NCBI GenBank assembly: GCA_000151295.1
Contig: GG745377.1
Coordinates: 211,169 to 267,510, forward strand
DNA length: 56,342 nucleotides
Source: Allomyces macrogynus ATCC 38327
Taxonomy: Eukaryota > Blastocladiomycota > Blastocladiomycetes > Blastocladiales > Blastocladiaceae
Reading direction: 5' to 3'
The notes beneath the pieces were generated by a model. It saw nothing but the letters and a program-made list of their open reading frames with translations. It did no database searches and had not been told where the DNA came from. This document shows, piece after piece, positions 11,047-21,916 of this stretch. Each line of letters starts with the position of its first letter. Within the stretch, counting starts at the first letter, position 1. A program made the translations under genes and the position numbers.

Positions 11047-11710
11047 ATGAACGCCGTCGCCGCCCTCATTGCCGTTCTTGTCGCGCTCGTCGCCGTGTGC
11101 TCGGCCGCGCCTGTCACGTCCACCACGACGGCCGTCAACGTCACGTCCACGGACTACACGCCCGCCGCCGTCACCTACTTCAACACGTTCCGCACGGTCG
11201 CCAAGGTGCCCGCGATGCGCGCCAACGAGTATGTCGCAACTCTCAACCGCCCGCGCGAAATTTTTTCTCTTGCGACAACCAGCTGATTGGATCTCTCACT
11301 CGTCATCTCCTCAATAGCGCCCTCATCAGTGCATGCCGCCGCCACGCCATCGACATGGCCAAGAACAAGTTCCTCGGCGAGCGTGGCTCGGACGGCTCGA
11401 CGACTGTCTCGCGCGCCAACGACGCTAAGTACAAGTGGTCGAAGCTCGGTCTGACCATGGGCACGGGCTACGCCAGTGCCGACGCCTACCTCAAGACGAT
11501 GAACAAGGACAACAGTACGTTGTTACCTTCGAATCACGATGCACTGTCCCTTTTTTGTTTGCAGGCATTGACATGGCCATTTCTTCGTTTCCTCAACCAG
11601 ACCCTTGGATCGTCGACAAGGCCATTGTCGACATTGGTGCCGTCTACGCGCGCATCGCGCCCAACGGCCAGATCTACTACGATGTCTGCTACGGTGCCCC
11701 TGCTCTGTAA
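11047..11710 (+). CDS. small secreted CAP/SCP-like protein, array copy 3
   Basis: Three exons (11047-11228, 11318-11514, 11601-11710) encode 162 residues, the same length as copy 2 and with identical intron phases. Signal peptide near residues 1-18, then FNTFRTVAKVPAMRAN, ISACRRHAIDMAKNKF, GSDGST, KWSKLGLTMGTGYASADAY and a C-terminal YYDVCYGAP. Donors are GTATGT and GTACGT. Secreted; role unknown. The protein-coding parts are much better conserved between copies than the introns, which argues that the array is under selection rather than a recent amplification artefact. Confidence 0.88.
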
Positions 11711-12590
11711 GTCGATCGGCAAGTCGGTCGTACCGTAGGTGAAGTGGACGCAAAAGAAGGCGTTCTTTGGGATATCTGGGTTGTGAAATCATCATGTCGT
11801 TCTTGTTGTTTGATAACCATTGCCTATGAGTATCAATCAATGTTTTTCTTGCCTCACATTTATCGGTGTCGTTTCGCTGGGCGCTTTGAGATGGCTTGCG
11901 ATTTTTGTGCATGCTGAGCCGTAAAGCCATGGAATCAGCTCAGTCTTTGCATGAACTAAATTTCTAGTGCCTGCTCGCTTGGGTGTCGCGACACTCAATC
12001 TCCTAAGTCGAGTGTGGATCCTCAACAGCGGTGGACCAACGCGCCAATCCGACCTGAACGGGGCTGAGCAAGACGGAGGGCAGGCATCATTCGCGCATCG
12101 TCACTTCAGAGTCCAACTCGCGCCGACGCTGTCCAACGCAATCGGGAGCTGGCGGAGGCGAGTTGGTAAGAACTACGTGGGGAATCACCGAGAGTGCGAG
12201 ACGCGCCACGCGCTGCTCCACTCCGCGGCAACCGACCAACTTGACCGCCGGGTTTGCTGCGCTGCCGACGGTTTCGCCAAACAAGCCGATCACATTCCGC
12301 GCGGTCAACCTTCACCATGGCGGCACCAAGAACCCATCAATACTTGTCCGAACACGTTCCGAGGGTAGAAGCGCGAGCACAATGGCCTTTTGCTTCTTTT
12401 CTGTTGCCGCAGCCAAACTGCGCGCGGAGGAGATCCACGGCGTGAGCAAAACTGACAGTGGGTTCTCCGCTACACCGTTGCATTGAGTGCGCCGGGCCGC
12501 ATCATTGTTCTCCATTGCTTCCAAAACAAGAATCACAAAGCTTCTGTTCTTCCTGTTGCTGGTGTGCCGTGCGCAGCCTGAGCGGAGAGG
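11711..12590. other. spacer between CAP copies 3 and 4
   Basis: About 880 bases without a supported gene or RNA. Confidence 0.5.
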
Positions 12591-12656
12591 TATAAATTGT
12601 TGCCGCCCCTCCGCCTGGCCGAAATCCTTACCAAATCGCTTCCGGTTTGCTCCCAA
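12591..12656 (+). promoter_or_regulatory. core promoter of CAP copy 4: TATA box plus conserved leader
   Basis: TATAAA at 12591-12596, followed after about 27 bases by the shared leader (CCGAAATCCTTACC, AAATCGC, CCGGTTTGCTCCCAACCA). Confidence 0.75.
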
Positions 12657-12696
12657 CCACCCATCAACGACCAAACCGCTCATAGGTCCCGTCACT

Positions 12697-13343
12697 ATGA
12701 ACGCTGTCACCGCTCTCCTCGCCGTTGTGGTCGCCATCATTGCCGTCTGCACGTCCACCGCCTCGGCCGCGCCCGTCAACGTCACGGCCACAGACTACAC
12801 GCCCGCCGCTGTCACCTACTTCAACACGCTCCGCTCGGCTGCCAAGCTGCCAGTGATGCGCGCCAACGAGTACGTGACGCGGCATATGCAAGCAGCACTC
12901 TCCGCCCTGTTGATCGCCCGCTCATCAACTCTTTTCCACTTCCGCTCCCGTAGCGCGCTCGCAGCTGCTTGCCGCCGCCACGCGATTGACATGGCCGCCA
13001 ACAAGTTTCTCAGCGACAAAGGGTCGGACGGGTCGACTGTCGGGTCGCGCGCGACCGCTGCCGGGTACAAGTGGGCCAAGACGGGCATCACGATGGGCAC
13101 GGGCTATGCCACGGCAGACGCGTACCTTAAGACGATGAACAAAGACAACAGTACGATTTTGCTCTCGGGTGGTATCTCCCGTGAGCGTGTGGGGATCGAC
13201 ACTGACTGACGCACCGTTTTTGTCTCCACTCAGACCCGTGGATCGTTGACAAGACCATCGTCGACATTGGCGCCGCGTACGCACGCATCGCGCCCAACGG
13301 CCAGATCTACTACGACGTCTGCTATGGCGCGCCGCTCCTGTAA
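12697..13343 (+). CDS. small secreted CAP/SCP-like protein, array copy 4
   Basis: Three exons (12697-12869, 12954-13150, 13234-13343) encode 159 residues with the array's phase-2 and phase-1 introns. The signal peptide ends near CTSTASA. The core reads LAAACRRHAIDMAANKF, GSDGSTVGSRATAAGYKW, TGYATADAYLKTMNKDN and YYDVCYGAP. This copy is the closest of the three to a textbook CAP/SCP sequence and anchors the family call. A polyadenylation-like AATAAA lies near 13452. Secreted; partner or ligand unknown. Confidence 0.88.
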
Positions 13344-14088
13344 GCTTTACTGTCGTGGATGGAGGCAGGCGCTGAGAGCGTCGTGCTCCGTAATTTATAA
13401 AGCTCGTCAACGCATTTTGTTCGTGTTTCTGTTTGCAACCATGTTCAAAGTAAATAAATCTGTGGATTAATGTATTCTCTTGCTCCTTCGTTGCTTCCTG
13501 CTCCTTCGTTGTTTCTTGCTCAGTACGTTGCTTCCTGCTCTCTCGCTGTTTCTTGCTCACGCGCTGATCCCTGGTCGCACGCGTGTAGTGTCCTGAGAAA
13601 GGCGTGTCGAGCTTTGCAAATCCCTGTTGGTGTTTCGTCCAAACGTTTCTATGCCAAACGGCCCGTCCGACAACCATTGCTCTCGAGTTGGCAGAAATAT
13701 CAGTGCTCCGGCAGGCGCGTGGCCATGGATATAAGTGGGCGATGCCCGATGGTGTGAACGGCAATTGATGGGCCAAACAAAAGCCGAGACGAAAACTTGA
13801 GATGTGGACTCGCTGCTCGCGATTGTCGTTTGCAATCCAAAATGCACTTATGTGATTGTGTAGCGATCGTTCGTATACCTTCGCTCTCCTCCCTCCAGTC
13901 TCGCTGAAAACAGTGTCAGAGACGACGCGATCAAAGTCGCTTTGTGCTCCGGTGCTGGCGCTGTCATGTCTTTTGTGACAAGCCTCGGTCGAGCTGACAT
14001 CTGAAAGCGCGCAGGTGGGAAGAAGCGGCGTCGATTCTCTGCCCAAATGTACAACACAGCACAACGCGCACAACCAACGCTTCAATTT
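13344..14088. other. no gene; low-complexity tract
   Basis: Bases 13475-13560 are an imperfect tandem repeat built from CTCCTTCGTTG / CTTCCTG / TTTCTTGCTC units. The rest is the flank between CAP copy 4 and RPS15. Confidence 0.6.
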
Positions 14089-15213
14089 TTACTTGAGCGG
14101 GACAAAGCGCGACGAGTGCGTGGCACCGATACCCGGGCGACCGTGCTTGACGGGCTTGTAGGTGATCGAGAACTCGCCGAGGTAGTGGCCGACCATCTCG
14201 GGCTTGATCTCGACCTGGTTGAACGTCTTGCCGTTGTAGACACCGACGACCGAGCCAATCATCTCCGGGACAATGATCATGTTGCGCAGGTGCGTCTTGA
14301 CCGTGGCCGGCTTCTCGTTGGGCTCCGTCTCCTTCTTGGCCTTGCGCAGCTTCTTGATCAGCGCCATCGGCTTGCGCTTCAGACCGCGCTGGAACCGGCG
14401 GCGGGCACGGCAGTGCACCAGCTCGACAAACTGGTCCGACGTCAGGTCCATGAGCTGGTCCAGCTCGACACCGCGGTACGAGAACTTGCGGAACGTGCGC
14501 TTCTTCTTGAGATCCTGGTCGGCCTGCGGAAATTGGGCAAAACGGCCAGCGTCAGTGACCCATCCGGCAGCTCAACCAAACAATCACTTCTGCGAGCGGT
14601 CGTCCCGTTTGACAAGAAACGACCGCTCGCTCGTGTCGAGCTCGCCACGACAACATCCGGCGCCACAACCACCACCAGAACGCTCGTTCGCCGATCGCCG
14701 ATCCAAGCCCAGTCCTATCCACGCCAAATCGAACGAAAATGACGACGCAGCGCGCGAGCGTGGCCCACCACCGCGAGCAGAGCAGAGTCGAATTCCGTTG
14801 CGCGGCAAGATCAAACAGTGTGCAACGACCAGACACAACCGTCACAGTTTCGTCTGAGCTGGGCTCCGCCCAACAGCAGTCCAAACCAGCCTTTCCCGAA
14901 CGGATCCGACGATCGTGTGACGGTCAGCGCGAGAGACACAACGCAACGGAAGACGATTTGTGCGCAATGCGGGGAGTTGCGGGGAGTTGGTGGCGCAACG
15001 CTCGTGCAGCGGGCGCGGATGGACGAGCGTGACCACCCCCCGCGACGGCGATTTCGAGGCCGGAAATTGCAGCGTGTTGGCAGCAAATCGGTGCGGGAGC
15101 AGGCGGAATGGTGCGCCATGCTGGATTCGAACGGCGCAGCGGTCGGTGATGGTAGTTGCGTTCGGACGGTCGATCGTGGCGAGCTTGCTGGTGGCGAATG
15201 CGATATGCACCAT
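14089..15213 (-). CDS. RPS15: small ribosomal subunit protein uS19 (RPS15)
   Basis: Exon 2 (14089-14523) encodes [20 protein letters not shown] onward, through [39 protein letters not shown] and the C-terminal HSSRFVPLK, all diagnostic of eukaryotic uS19 of the 40S head. The exon opens at a clear acceptor (TTTCCGCAG) in phase 0. I place the first exon as the ATG alone at 15211-15213, directly followed by GT. It is the nearest upstream ATG-GT on this strand and gives a protein of 145 residues, the standard RPS15 length. The implied 687-bp intron after the start codon is long for this window but common in ribosomal protein genes. The exon 2 call is certain; the position of exon 1 is an inference. 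Confidence 0.9.
14593..14629. repeat. perfect inverted repeat inside the RPS15 intron
   Basis: Arms CGAGCGGTCGT (14593-14603) and its exact complement (14619-14629) flank a 15-base loop. No snoRNA boxes were identified nearby. Confidence 0.7.
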
Positions 15214-15672
15214 GTTGACGGTGTCGCTGTCTCGAGGATGAAGACTGTGACAGAAGAGACAGAGCAAGAAAGGCGTTCCGCCAGCGGAGATTGGCCTGGC
15301 TCTCCTCACGTGTAGGGCTAGGTTGTGATCATGGCTGAACCCTAACCTGATTTTGGGTTGGTCATTTGCCTCCATTCTCCATGAGCCTCCGTCGCGAGCT
15401 GCTGCTGTTCGTTCAATCAAAACGAATTCAATCGCGGTATCCGCCAAAAAACAACAGGGAAGAAAGAGACCACAAACACAGCGGAGGTGAGAAGAACAAA
15501 AGCGCTTGACGGCGTCGTATCGGTCAGCGCGTGTGACGTCCGGCCGCAAATCGCACTCGACACCATCTCGAACACCTGGTGGATAACGGCCGGCGGGGAC
15601 GCGGCTACCCCGACCGCGGTAACGCGAGCGGCGAGTGCGCGGGTCCCGACCCCTCGACGGCTCGCAGGTGCT
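15214..15672. other. RPS15 promoter side and VPS68 3' flank
   Basis: No gene supported. It contains an isolated CCCTAA near 15345, which is not telomeric. Confidence 0.5.
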
Positions 15673-16677
15673 TTAGTTGAGCACAATGTTGTACTGGCTC
15701 TCCTGCTCGAGGTTCCGGAACAGCCACAAGCACATTCCACTGCAAGGGCGAGAAAAAAAGCGTTGGGACGGCGACGGCGCGTTAGTTCCCGTGCCTTGAC
15801 CCTCGCCCACCCGTCACCCAATTGATCCGGTTGCGCGGCGTACCTCAAGAAGACCAAGAAGTTTTGCACAACGATCGCGATTCCTGGCCACGCGTCGGCG
15901 CCGATGTAGCCCGGGTTGATGTACTTGAGGCACATGATTGTCTACGCGGTGGAGAGCGCGTCAGTTGGTTCCCGCTGCACCATGAACCGGAACGCGCGAA
16001 CCGGGGACGTACAATCGACCCGCCGAGCGCGCCGACGCCGAGCGCGACGCCGATGAACGCAAACAGCCGCGCCTTCCACTCGACGCCCTGACCGCTGTAC
16101 ATGTAGCTGTCGCCGGTCAAGAGGCTCTTGTCGACCGAGTTGATCCTGGAGGGCGGGGCGGCGCGTGAGTCGGTCAGGAGCAGCGGGAAACGCGAGCTGA
16201 AACCGTGGAGGGGAGGGCACCGACATGATGAGCGCGACTGTCGACAGGATGCCCGGGATCCAGTCGTCAAACATGATGGGCACGGGCAGGGACTTGGCGC
16301 CCGCGAAAATGACGGCATCTGGGTTGGCAGTCACCACGAGGTCGTTGAGCGGCGCGTTAGCGTTCGCTCCCATCACCGAGTGCGGTCGCCGGCCGGGTTA
16401 TGTGCGGAATGGCGCGCACCGAGGAACATCCACCATCCAATGGCAAACTAGAGGGCGGGCCGGAGCTGCGTCATCAGCCCAAGGATCGTGTTGGTGCTGG
16501 TGCCGTGCAGAATTGTGATGCGACACGCACCACCCCGCCACATGAATAGCCAATAATTTCGGGCCAGTACGGTCCCACATCGGACACGTTGAAGCAGAAG
16601 CAGTCCTTGTAAAAGCACGACGGAAGGCGGCGTGCTGGCGCGTTGTTCGTGTCGCTTCCGTAAAATTGTTGGCTCAT
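15673..16677 (-). CDS. VPS68: Vps68/TMEM50-family endosomal membrane protein
   Basis: Six exons (16531-16677, 16420-16447, 16204-16366, 16013-16145, 15844-15941, 15673-15739) sum to 636 bases, 211 residues, with all phases consistent. The protein has four hydrophobic segments: around FAIGWWMFL, IPGILSTVALIM, LFAFIGVALGVGALGGSI and IAIVVQNFLVFLSGMCLWLF. The GGSI turn, the YPG-like NPGYIGADAWPG segment and the C-terminal WLFRNLEQESQYNIVLN match the Vps68/TMEM50 family, which acts with Vps55 in endosome-to-vacuole sorting. Exon 2 is only 28 bases. The exon 3/4 junction uses a weak GTTTCA donor; an alternative GTGCCC donor 17 bases upstream breaks the frame, so a few residues there are uncertain. 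Confidence 0.85.
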
Positions 16678-16916
16678 GGTTACTGGCTGGACGGAACTGG
16701 CTGGCCTGCTGGGTTGGTCGCGACAATGGTGGCCGGCCTTGCAGGCAAAAAGAGTCGATTGCGGCAAGTTGAGGCCAATGATTGCGCAGTACTGTGAGGG
16801 TGCGTGTTGAGTTGACGTTGCAGTGGATCAGCTTGGTGGTGGACGAGGAAGCGACAAAAGGGCGCTCATATCTCTCTCTTTCGAGGCTTGGAAAAAGCAA
16901 CCTCTAATTATTTAAC

Positions 16917-16987
16917 TGCGCCGTCCGGAAATCGAACCCGGGCCACTACCTTGGGAGGGTAGTATTCTACCACTAGACCAACAGCGC
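16917..16987 (-). tRNA. tRNA-Gly (anticodon CCC)
   Basis: The reverse strand folds into a 71-base cloverleaf. The 7-bp acceptor stem is GCGCTGT with ACGGCGC, and the discriminator is A. The D arm carries GGTCTAGTGGTAGAA (A box), the anticodon stem CTACC/GGTAG holds the loop CTCCCAA, and the T arm is GGTTCGATTTCC (B box). No intron. A pol III T-run terminator (TTTTT at about 16892-16896 on this strand) follows. Confidence 0.95.
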
Positions 16988-17392
16988 TACATTGTGACCG
17001 CTGAGGCCCAATTTTGCTATTTATAGGGTAATTGCATTTCACAATTGACTGAGTCATGTTTCACCTTTGTGTGCCCCATTGACCCGACCCGGATCAGGCC
17101 AAGATGACATGGGTGTCTGGCCCAGTTCGCAACGTCAATTCCTAAGCAATCTCAGTTCAAGGTCGTTCACAACCCGTTCGCATCTCAGCCAGTCCGGGCC
17201 GTGTGATGCCTGGCAATGTAGACAACCACTGCTCTATCACCAGCAGCAAAGGAAAGCACTCGCAGGCTCAGGTGGTCCATCCAATGGCGGCAGCCGACGA
17301 TACCATTTCACGACACTAGAGAACGAACGGAACCAAGGACACGAAAACCGAGCAAAATCTGAACACACTAAACGACGAGCACCAGCACCGAC
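16988..17392. other. no supported gene
   Basis: Upstream flank of the tRNA and 3' flank of MRPS17; nothing else recognised. Confidence 0.5.
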
Positions 17393-18034
17393 TCACTTGC
17401 GTGCCTTCTTGACGCGCGCCGGCGCAAACTTGCTGTAGTCCTTGATGAACCCGTCGGGCAAGTAAGCCTTGAGCTCGCCCGTGACCGGGTCGCGGATGCG
17501 CGTGCCCTGCTTGATCACGTCGGTCACGGAAAAGTAGGTGACGGGGTTCAAGGGCTTGATCGACGTGATGCGAACCACGTCGCCGAGTTGCGCCTGCTTG
17601 GTCTCCGGGTTCACGCAAATGAAGTTCTTGTGGAACGGCACAAGCTAGACGAGAGCGAGCATGGCGAGGCGGTAGGGCGCGGAGGTGGGGTCGCGTCAGG
17701 AATTGATGGTTGGTGACGGCAGCGTCGGCGAGCCGGAGTATATCATGGGCAGCTTGCAGATGGGAATGGACGGGGGCAGGGACAGCAGCGATTGGCCTTG
17801 CACGCTGGCGAGTGCTGACCGCCAAATTGCAAGTCACTCGATGCGAGAAATTGAGCTTGCGCAGTCCCGATCGCCGCCCTCGTCCACTCCACCCTGTTCC
17901 ATGGCCGTCGGTGAAGTTGACCATTCGGATACCTTGTGGACACGCGGGTGCAGGCGGTGACGCTCGACGCGGACCTTGACGCCGCCCGTTTCCATGGCTT
18001 TGATGACGGTGCCCACGAAATTTTGCCGAACCAT
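17393..18034 (-). CDS. MRPS17: mitochondrial ribosomal protein uS17m
   Basis: Two exons (17933-18034 and 17393-17644), phase 0, with a 288-bp intron, encode 117 residues. The first exon gives NFVGTVIKAMETGGVKVRVE and HRLHPRVHK, and the second gives FHKNFICVNPETKQAQLGDVVRITSIKPLN. Together this is the OB-fold core of uS17 with the mitochondrial spacing. A basic C-terminal extension follows (YLPDGFIKDYSKFAPARVKK). It binds 16S-type rRNA in the small mitoribosomal subunit. An in-frame ATG 11 codons upstream (18067) would add MNRPQLHAFDT; the family start suits the MVRQNF methionine better. No obvious separate presequence, as in many uS17m proteins. Confidence 0.88.
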
Positions 18035-18309
18035 CGTGTCGAATGCGTGCAGTTGCGGCCGGTTCAAGGAATCGCAATGGGCTGGATGTCGTTGGCGAGC
18101 TCAGCGGGCAAGACATATTGCTGGGCAACAGCGATCGACTACATGTCAGCTGATCGTGGGAGACAGTTTGGTGATCAAAGTTGCAACCCGTCCACGTCGA
18201 ACCATCTGTCAACACTTCCTGTGCCGCTTCTGTCGTTGCCAGCTCGATCGTCCTCGCGCTGCAACTCTCAGCATTGACGACTTCCCTTGACCACGACCCA
18301 CCGACCACC

Positions 18310-18811
18310 ATGAGCTTTGGCGCCCCGCAAGGTGAATGAACTGCAACAACGATGCCAACGATACGCATCGCGACCAGCCGTCCAACAATGATCAGCAACT
18401 CACGCGGCCCAACCATCAATTTTGCTCGACATTGCTCTAGCACTCTCCAATATCACGGTTCTCCCGCCCGAGCGCGGCTCCTTTCCGCTCGACCATGACG
18501 GTACGTCGCGCTCGCGGATCTGTCGACAAACATGACAATCGAATGGCTTACGCACGCGTTGCTCTCTGCTAGGCGAGTGCAAGAGCATCATGAAGGACTA
18601 CCTGGCGTGCATGCGCAAGTCGGGTGGGTCCAGCACCAAGTGCCGCGACCTGTCCAAAAAGTACCTCGAGTGCCGCATGGAACGGTATGTGCTCGCGGTT
18701 CGGCCACATCGCTTTATTTCGTACGAGCGTGGATTGATTTCGTTGCCTTGTAGCGGCCTCATGGCGCCCGACAAGATGGAGAACCTCGGCTTCCACGACA
18801 AGACCAGGTAA
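18310..18811 (+). CDS. COX19: cytochrome c oxidase assembly factor Cox19
   Basis: Four exons (18310-18331, 18441-18500, 18573-18684, 18754-18811) encode 83 residues. The protein begins MSFGAPQ, continues PPERGSFPLDHDGEC, and carries a twin CX9C fold: cysteines at 30 and 40, then 51 and 61. It then has ECRMERGLMAPDKMENLGF. This is the conserved Cox19 pattern. Cox19 is imported into the mitochondrial intermembrane space by the Mia40 disulfide relay and helps copper delivery for cytochrome oxidase assembly. All junction phases fit, and the stop TAA at 18809-18811 overlaps a possible GTAAGG donor, so a short extra exon cannot be wholly excluded. It converges on the dUTPase gene with only about 150 bases between them. 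Confidence 0.93.
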
Positions 18812-18961
18812 GGTCGTCGGGTCGCGCATCATATTCGTCAAGTTATGATTGTTTTTTGCACTTGGCGGCCACGAGGGCCGCCGCCACGATGTATATACAG
18901 GAAATCTGGTCCATGGGCCTTGCTCCGAAGCTTGCACTCGTCACAAAGGTCGCGCGTGCCG

Positions 18962-19872
18962 TTAGAGCGCCTTCTCGACGCCCGTCGACCCGAATCCACC
19001 GGCGCCCCGGTCGGTCGCATCGAGTTCCTGTATAGCAAACGCGATATCAGCATACCGTTATGAACGATCACACTGGACCGCACAAACGCACCTCCACCTC
19101 GGCCACGTCGGCGATCAAGATCCGTTCGAGAATAAGCTGGGCAACACGGTCGCCGACCTTGACTGGAAATAGGGCCAAGGTTCTGTGAGTTCCCAAGGAC
19201 GAACGTGGCCGATTTTGCACAACGCGTGGCAACACCTACCGTGGTAATCCTGGTCACTAAAGTTGAACAGCACCACCTTGACCTCGCCGCGGTAATCGGA
19301 ATCGACGACACCAGCACCCGTGTCGAGCCGGTGCTTGACGGCGAGCCCGGACCGCGGTGCGACCCGACCGTACACGCCCGGCGGCAACGCCATGGCCAGG
19401 CCCGTGCTGATGAGCGCCATACCGCGCGCCGGGATCACGCATTCAGCAGCACTAAAGATAAGCGCACGGATGAGCACCTGGTCGGCATGATGGTGGCGAC
19501 AACGGCAATTTCGTACGCGGAAAGATCGTAACCCGCGGCGCCGCGCGACCCGAGCTTGGGCACGACCGCGTGTGGAACGAGTTTCTTAATTTTGAGCGGC
19601 TCGTGCAGATGATCTGGGACGGACTGCGATGACGCGTGCGACACGCGAGCTGACGACGAGGAGGATGGCTCGTCGAGACGAGGACGCTTCAAGTCGCCTT
19701 TCGTCGGGCTCTTGGAGGGCGAATCGGGAGCCGCACGTTTGCCAAAGGGGCGCGACGGGGAACTGTGTGCGCCGGTCACGGCATGGTCGGAAATAGTGGA
19801 TACATCGCCGCTTCGACGGGGCGATTTGCGAGGGCTTGTGGAAGCGTTGGTGGTCGATGGGGATTGCGGCAT
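18962..19872 (-). CDS. DUT1: dUTP diphosphatase (dUTPase)
   Basis: Four exons (19517-19872, 19240-19451, 19092-19162, 18962-19027) encode 234 residues. All five trimeric dUTPase motifs are visible: [28 protein letters not shown] with the catalytic Asp, GDRVAQLI, and the C-terminal P-loop-like [10 protein letters not shown]. It hydrolyses dUTP to dUMP, keeping uracil out of DNA and feeding dTMP synthesis. The N-terminal 100 or so residues are a disordered Ser/Pro/Lys tail with an SP-rich stretch and KRPRLDE, which could be a nuclear signal. I start at the first ATG; an upstream GTG-initiated frame is not credible in a eukaryote. The gene is divergent from the NDUFAF6-like gene. Confidence 0.94.
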
Positions 19873-20206
19873 GGTGGTCGTCGTGGTCGTGGTCGTCACA
19901 GATCAGGCACGCAGCGGAGAGAATGGATGCAGCTGCAAGAGGACGGGCATGTCCAACGGGAACGTCGCGTGCTTGGATCGAGCGAAGCGACCAGGACGAC
20001 GACGAGCACGACCAAGGAAGAGAAGAAGCGCGACGAGATCAAAACGTCTGCTGCTTCCTTGCGGCGTGCAGTGGGAGTGAGGGCTTACAACACGTGTACA
20101 ACCTGCCATTTACTGTTGATCGGGCAGGGACACTGCACCGTCCATTTTGATCTGCCAACCCACCAGCAAGATTCCAGCAAGACTCGGTCCAGCAGCCCGC
20201 AACACC
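19873..20206. promoter_or_regulatory. shared intergenic region between divergent DUT1 and NDUFAF6-like genes
   Basis: About 330 bases separate the two start codons, so the promoters are probably bidirectional or overlapping. No clear TATA box. Confidence 0.4.
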
Positions 20207-21462
20207 ATGATCCTACCAGGAATCACACGAAGCGCCGCCGCGCGCAGTGCCCATGGCAGCTCCGTTGGGGCCAAAGCGGCGCTCAAGCAGCTCTCCCGTG
20301 CAGCAAGCACAGCCAGCCCCAGCGGCGGCCGGTCCATGACTTTTACCAAGTCGGCCGAGTACTGCCGCGACCTTGTCGCCAAGAACGACCATGACCACTA
20401 CCTCGCGTCGCTATTCCTGCCTTCCAACCTCCGCCCGTACTCGTGGGCACTCCGCGCGTTCAACTACGAGCTCGCCACGATTCGCGACAATGCGCGCGAT
20501 GATACATTGGGGCGCATTCGGTTCCAGTTTTGGCGCGATACGGTCGACAAGATTTACCAGGTTCGGCGCATTCTTGACGGCCATGGTGATCAACAACGCG
20601 TTTTCTAACCCCGCAAGGGGCGATTCCAGGGTAACCCACCCGAGCAACCAATCGCGATTGTTCTGGCCGCGGCCATGCACGAGGGCGGGCTCTCCGCACA
20701 CCGGCTCAAGCGCATCATCAATGGCCGTGTGCGCATGCATTCCACCCTCTCATTCGCTCGAGTTATGCTCGCTCCACTCATCTGCCCATCGCGAGCGTAG
20801 GAAGAGAACTTTTTGACGCGACAATATTCGTCAATTGATGCGCTTGAAGAGTATGCTGAGAGCACCGCGTCGGCACTCCTCTATCTGCACCTCGAGCTGC
20901 TCGGCGTCAAGAGCCTGGAAATCGACCACATTGCCTCGCACATTGGCAAGGCGCAGGGCATCGCGACCTTGTTGCGCGGCACGCCGTTCCACTTGCGCAG
21001 CCGCCATTTCTATTTGCCGAGCGACGTGTGCGCCAAGGTCCGGCCCGATCCGCGCTTGCCCAACCCCGGAGAACCACGCTGACGGCTCGGAAATTCCAAC
21101 GAGTAGCACTCGGTCGTGACCGAAAAAGTGATGCGCGAAGGCCCGAGCGAGGAGCTCAGCGCGGCCGTGTTCGAGATCGCAACGAGAGCCAACGACCACT
21201 TGATCACGGCGCGGTCGCACATGAAGTCGAGCGTCGTCACCAAGGACGCGTTCCCCGCGCTCATGCCGGCGGTACGCATCTTCTCCACCACTTTCCGAAT
21301 CGGTTCGGAAGCTAACATGCGCCGGAAATGTAGATTCCGACGGCCAAGTGGCTGCAACGGCTCGAAAAGCACGACTTTAACCTTTTCGACTCGCGCGTGC
21401 ACCAGCGCGACGCGTTGTTGCCGCTCTCGCTGTGGATAAGCAAGTACACGTGCAAGTTTTAG
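20207..21462 (+). CDS. NDUFAF6: NDUFAF6-like complex I assembly factor (squalene/phytoene synthase fold)
   Basis: Five exons (20207-20560, 20630-20728, 20801-21037, 21107-21271, 21334-21462) encode 327 residues, all in phase 0. After a basic Ala/Ser-rich presequence typical of mitochondrial import come YCRDLVAKNDHDHYLASLFL, YSWALRAFNYELA, RIRFQFWRDTVDKIYQ, YAESTASALLYLHLELLG, HIGKAQGIATLLRGTPFH and FYLPSDVC. These are the NDUFAF6 signatures within the squalene/phytoene-synthase superfamily. The family acts in the mitochondrial matrix in assembling early complex I intermediates. The Asp-rich substrate motifs of true prenyl synthases are not evident, as expected for this assembly-factor branch. 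The donors GTTCGG and GTCCGG are non-standard but phases and protein continuity support them. Confidence 0.9.
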
Positions 21463-21916
21463 ACGAGAAGAGCGTGCAGTGGGGGAAGGGGGAGTGTGCC
21501 ATTCAGTATTGATTACATAGGTAAATTGTTTCCGTCATTCGCTTCAGTATTTGGTTCCTCCAACCCTCCGCCCTGGTCGTCGTCCTCTGTACGTTGTCCA
21601 ACGCCATCCTGACAACCGCTCCTCGACCTTTTGGGCCGCTCTGGGTGACAAAGATGGTCGCAACGACAAACAGAGCGACGGGCAAGGCCGTCGCACGTGC
21701 GAGTGACATGGCTGGAACTTGGCTCTCGCCAAACCGCTTCACCATCGCTGCCAACTTCTGCCGAATCCAAATTCACTTTCAGCTCTTTCGCGCCGACTTG
21801 ACGACATCTTGCAACGTGGAACAGTATCAGCACCGAGGACATCATAATCGCGCGCCCGTGGCGCAAGGACCCAGCAGCAATATCTCTCGAAACTCGACCA
21901 GACCGACCGAATAATC
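21463..21916. other. intergenic, SGF11 upstream region
   Basis: No supported gene; the open frames here are short and lack domains. Confidence 0.5.

Noticed and set aside
15300..15360. CCCTAA-like sequence suggesting a telomeric repeat
   Set aside because: A single isolated copy, not an array.
19873..19899. Upstream extension of dUTPase starting at GTG with a poly-Thr run
   Set aside because: Nuclear fungal genes rarely start at GTG; the ATG at 19872 follows directly and the domain is unaffected.
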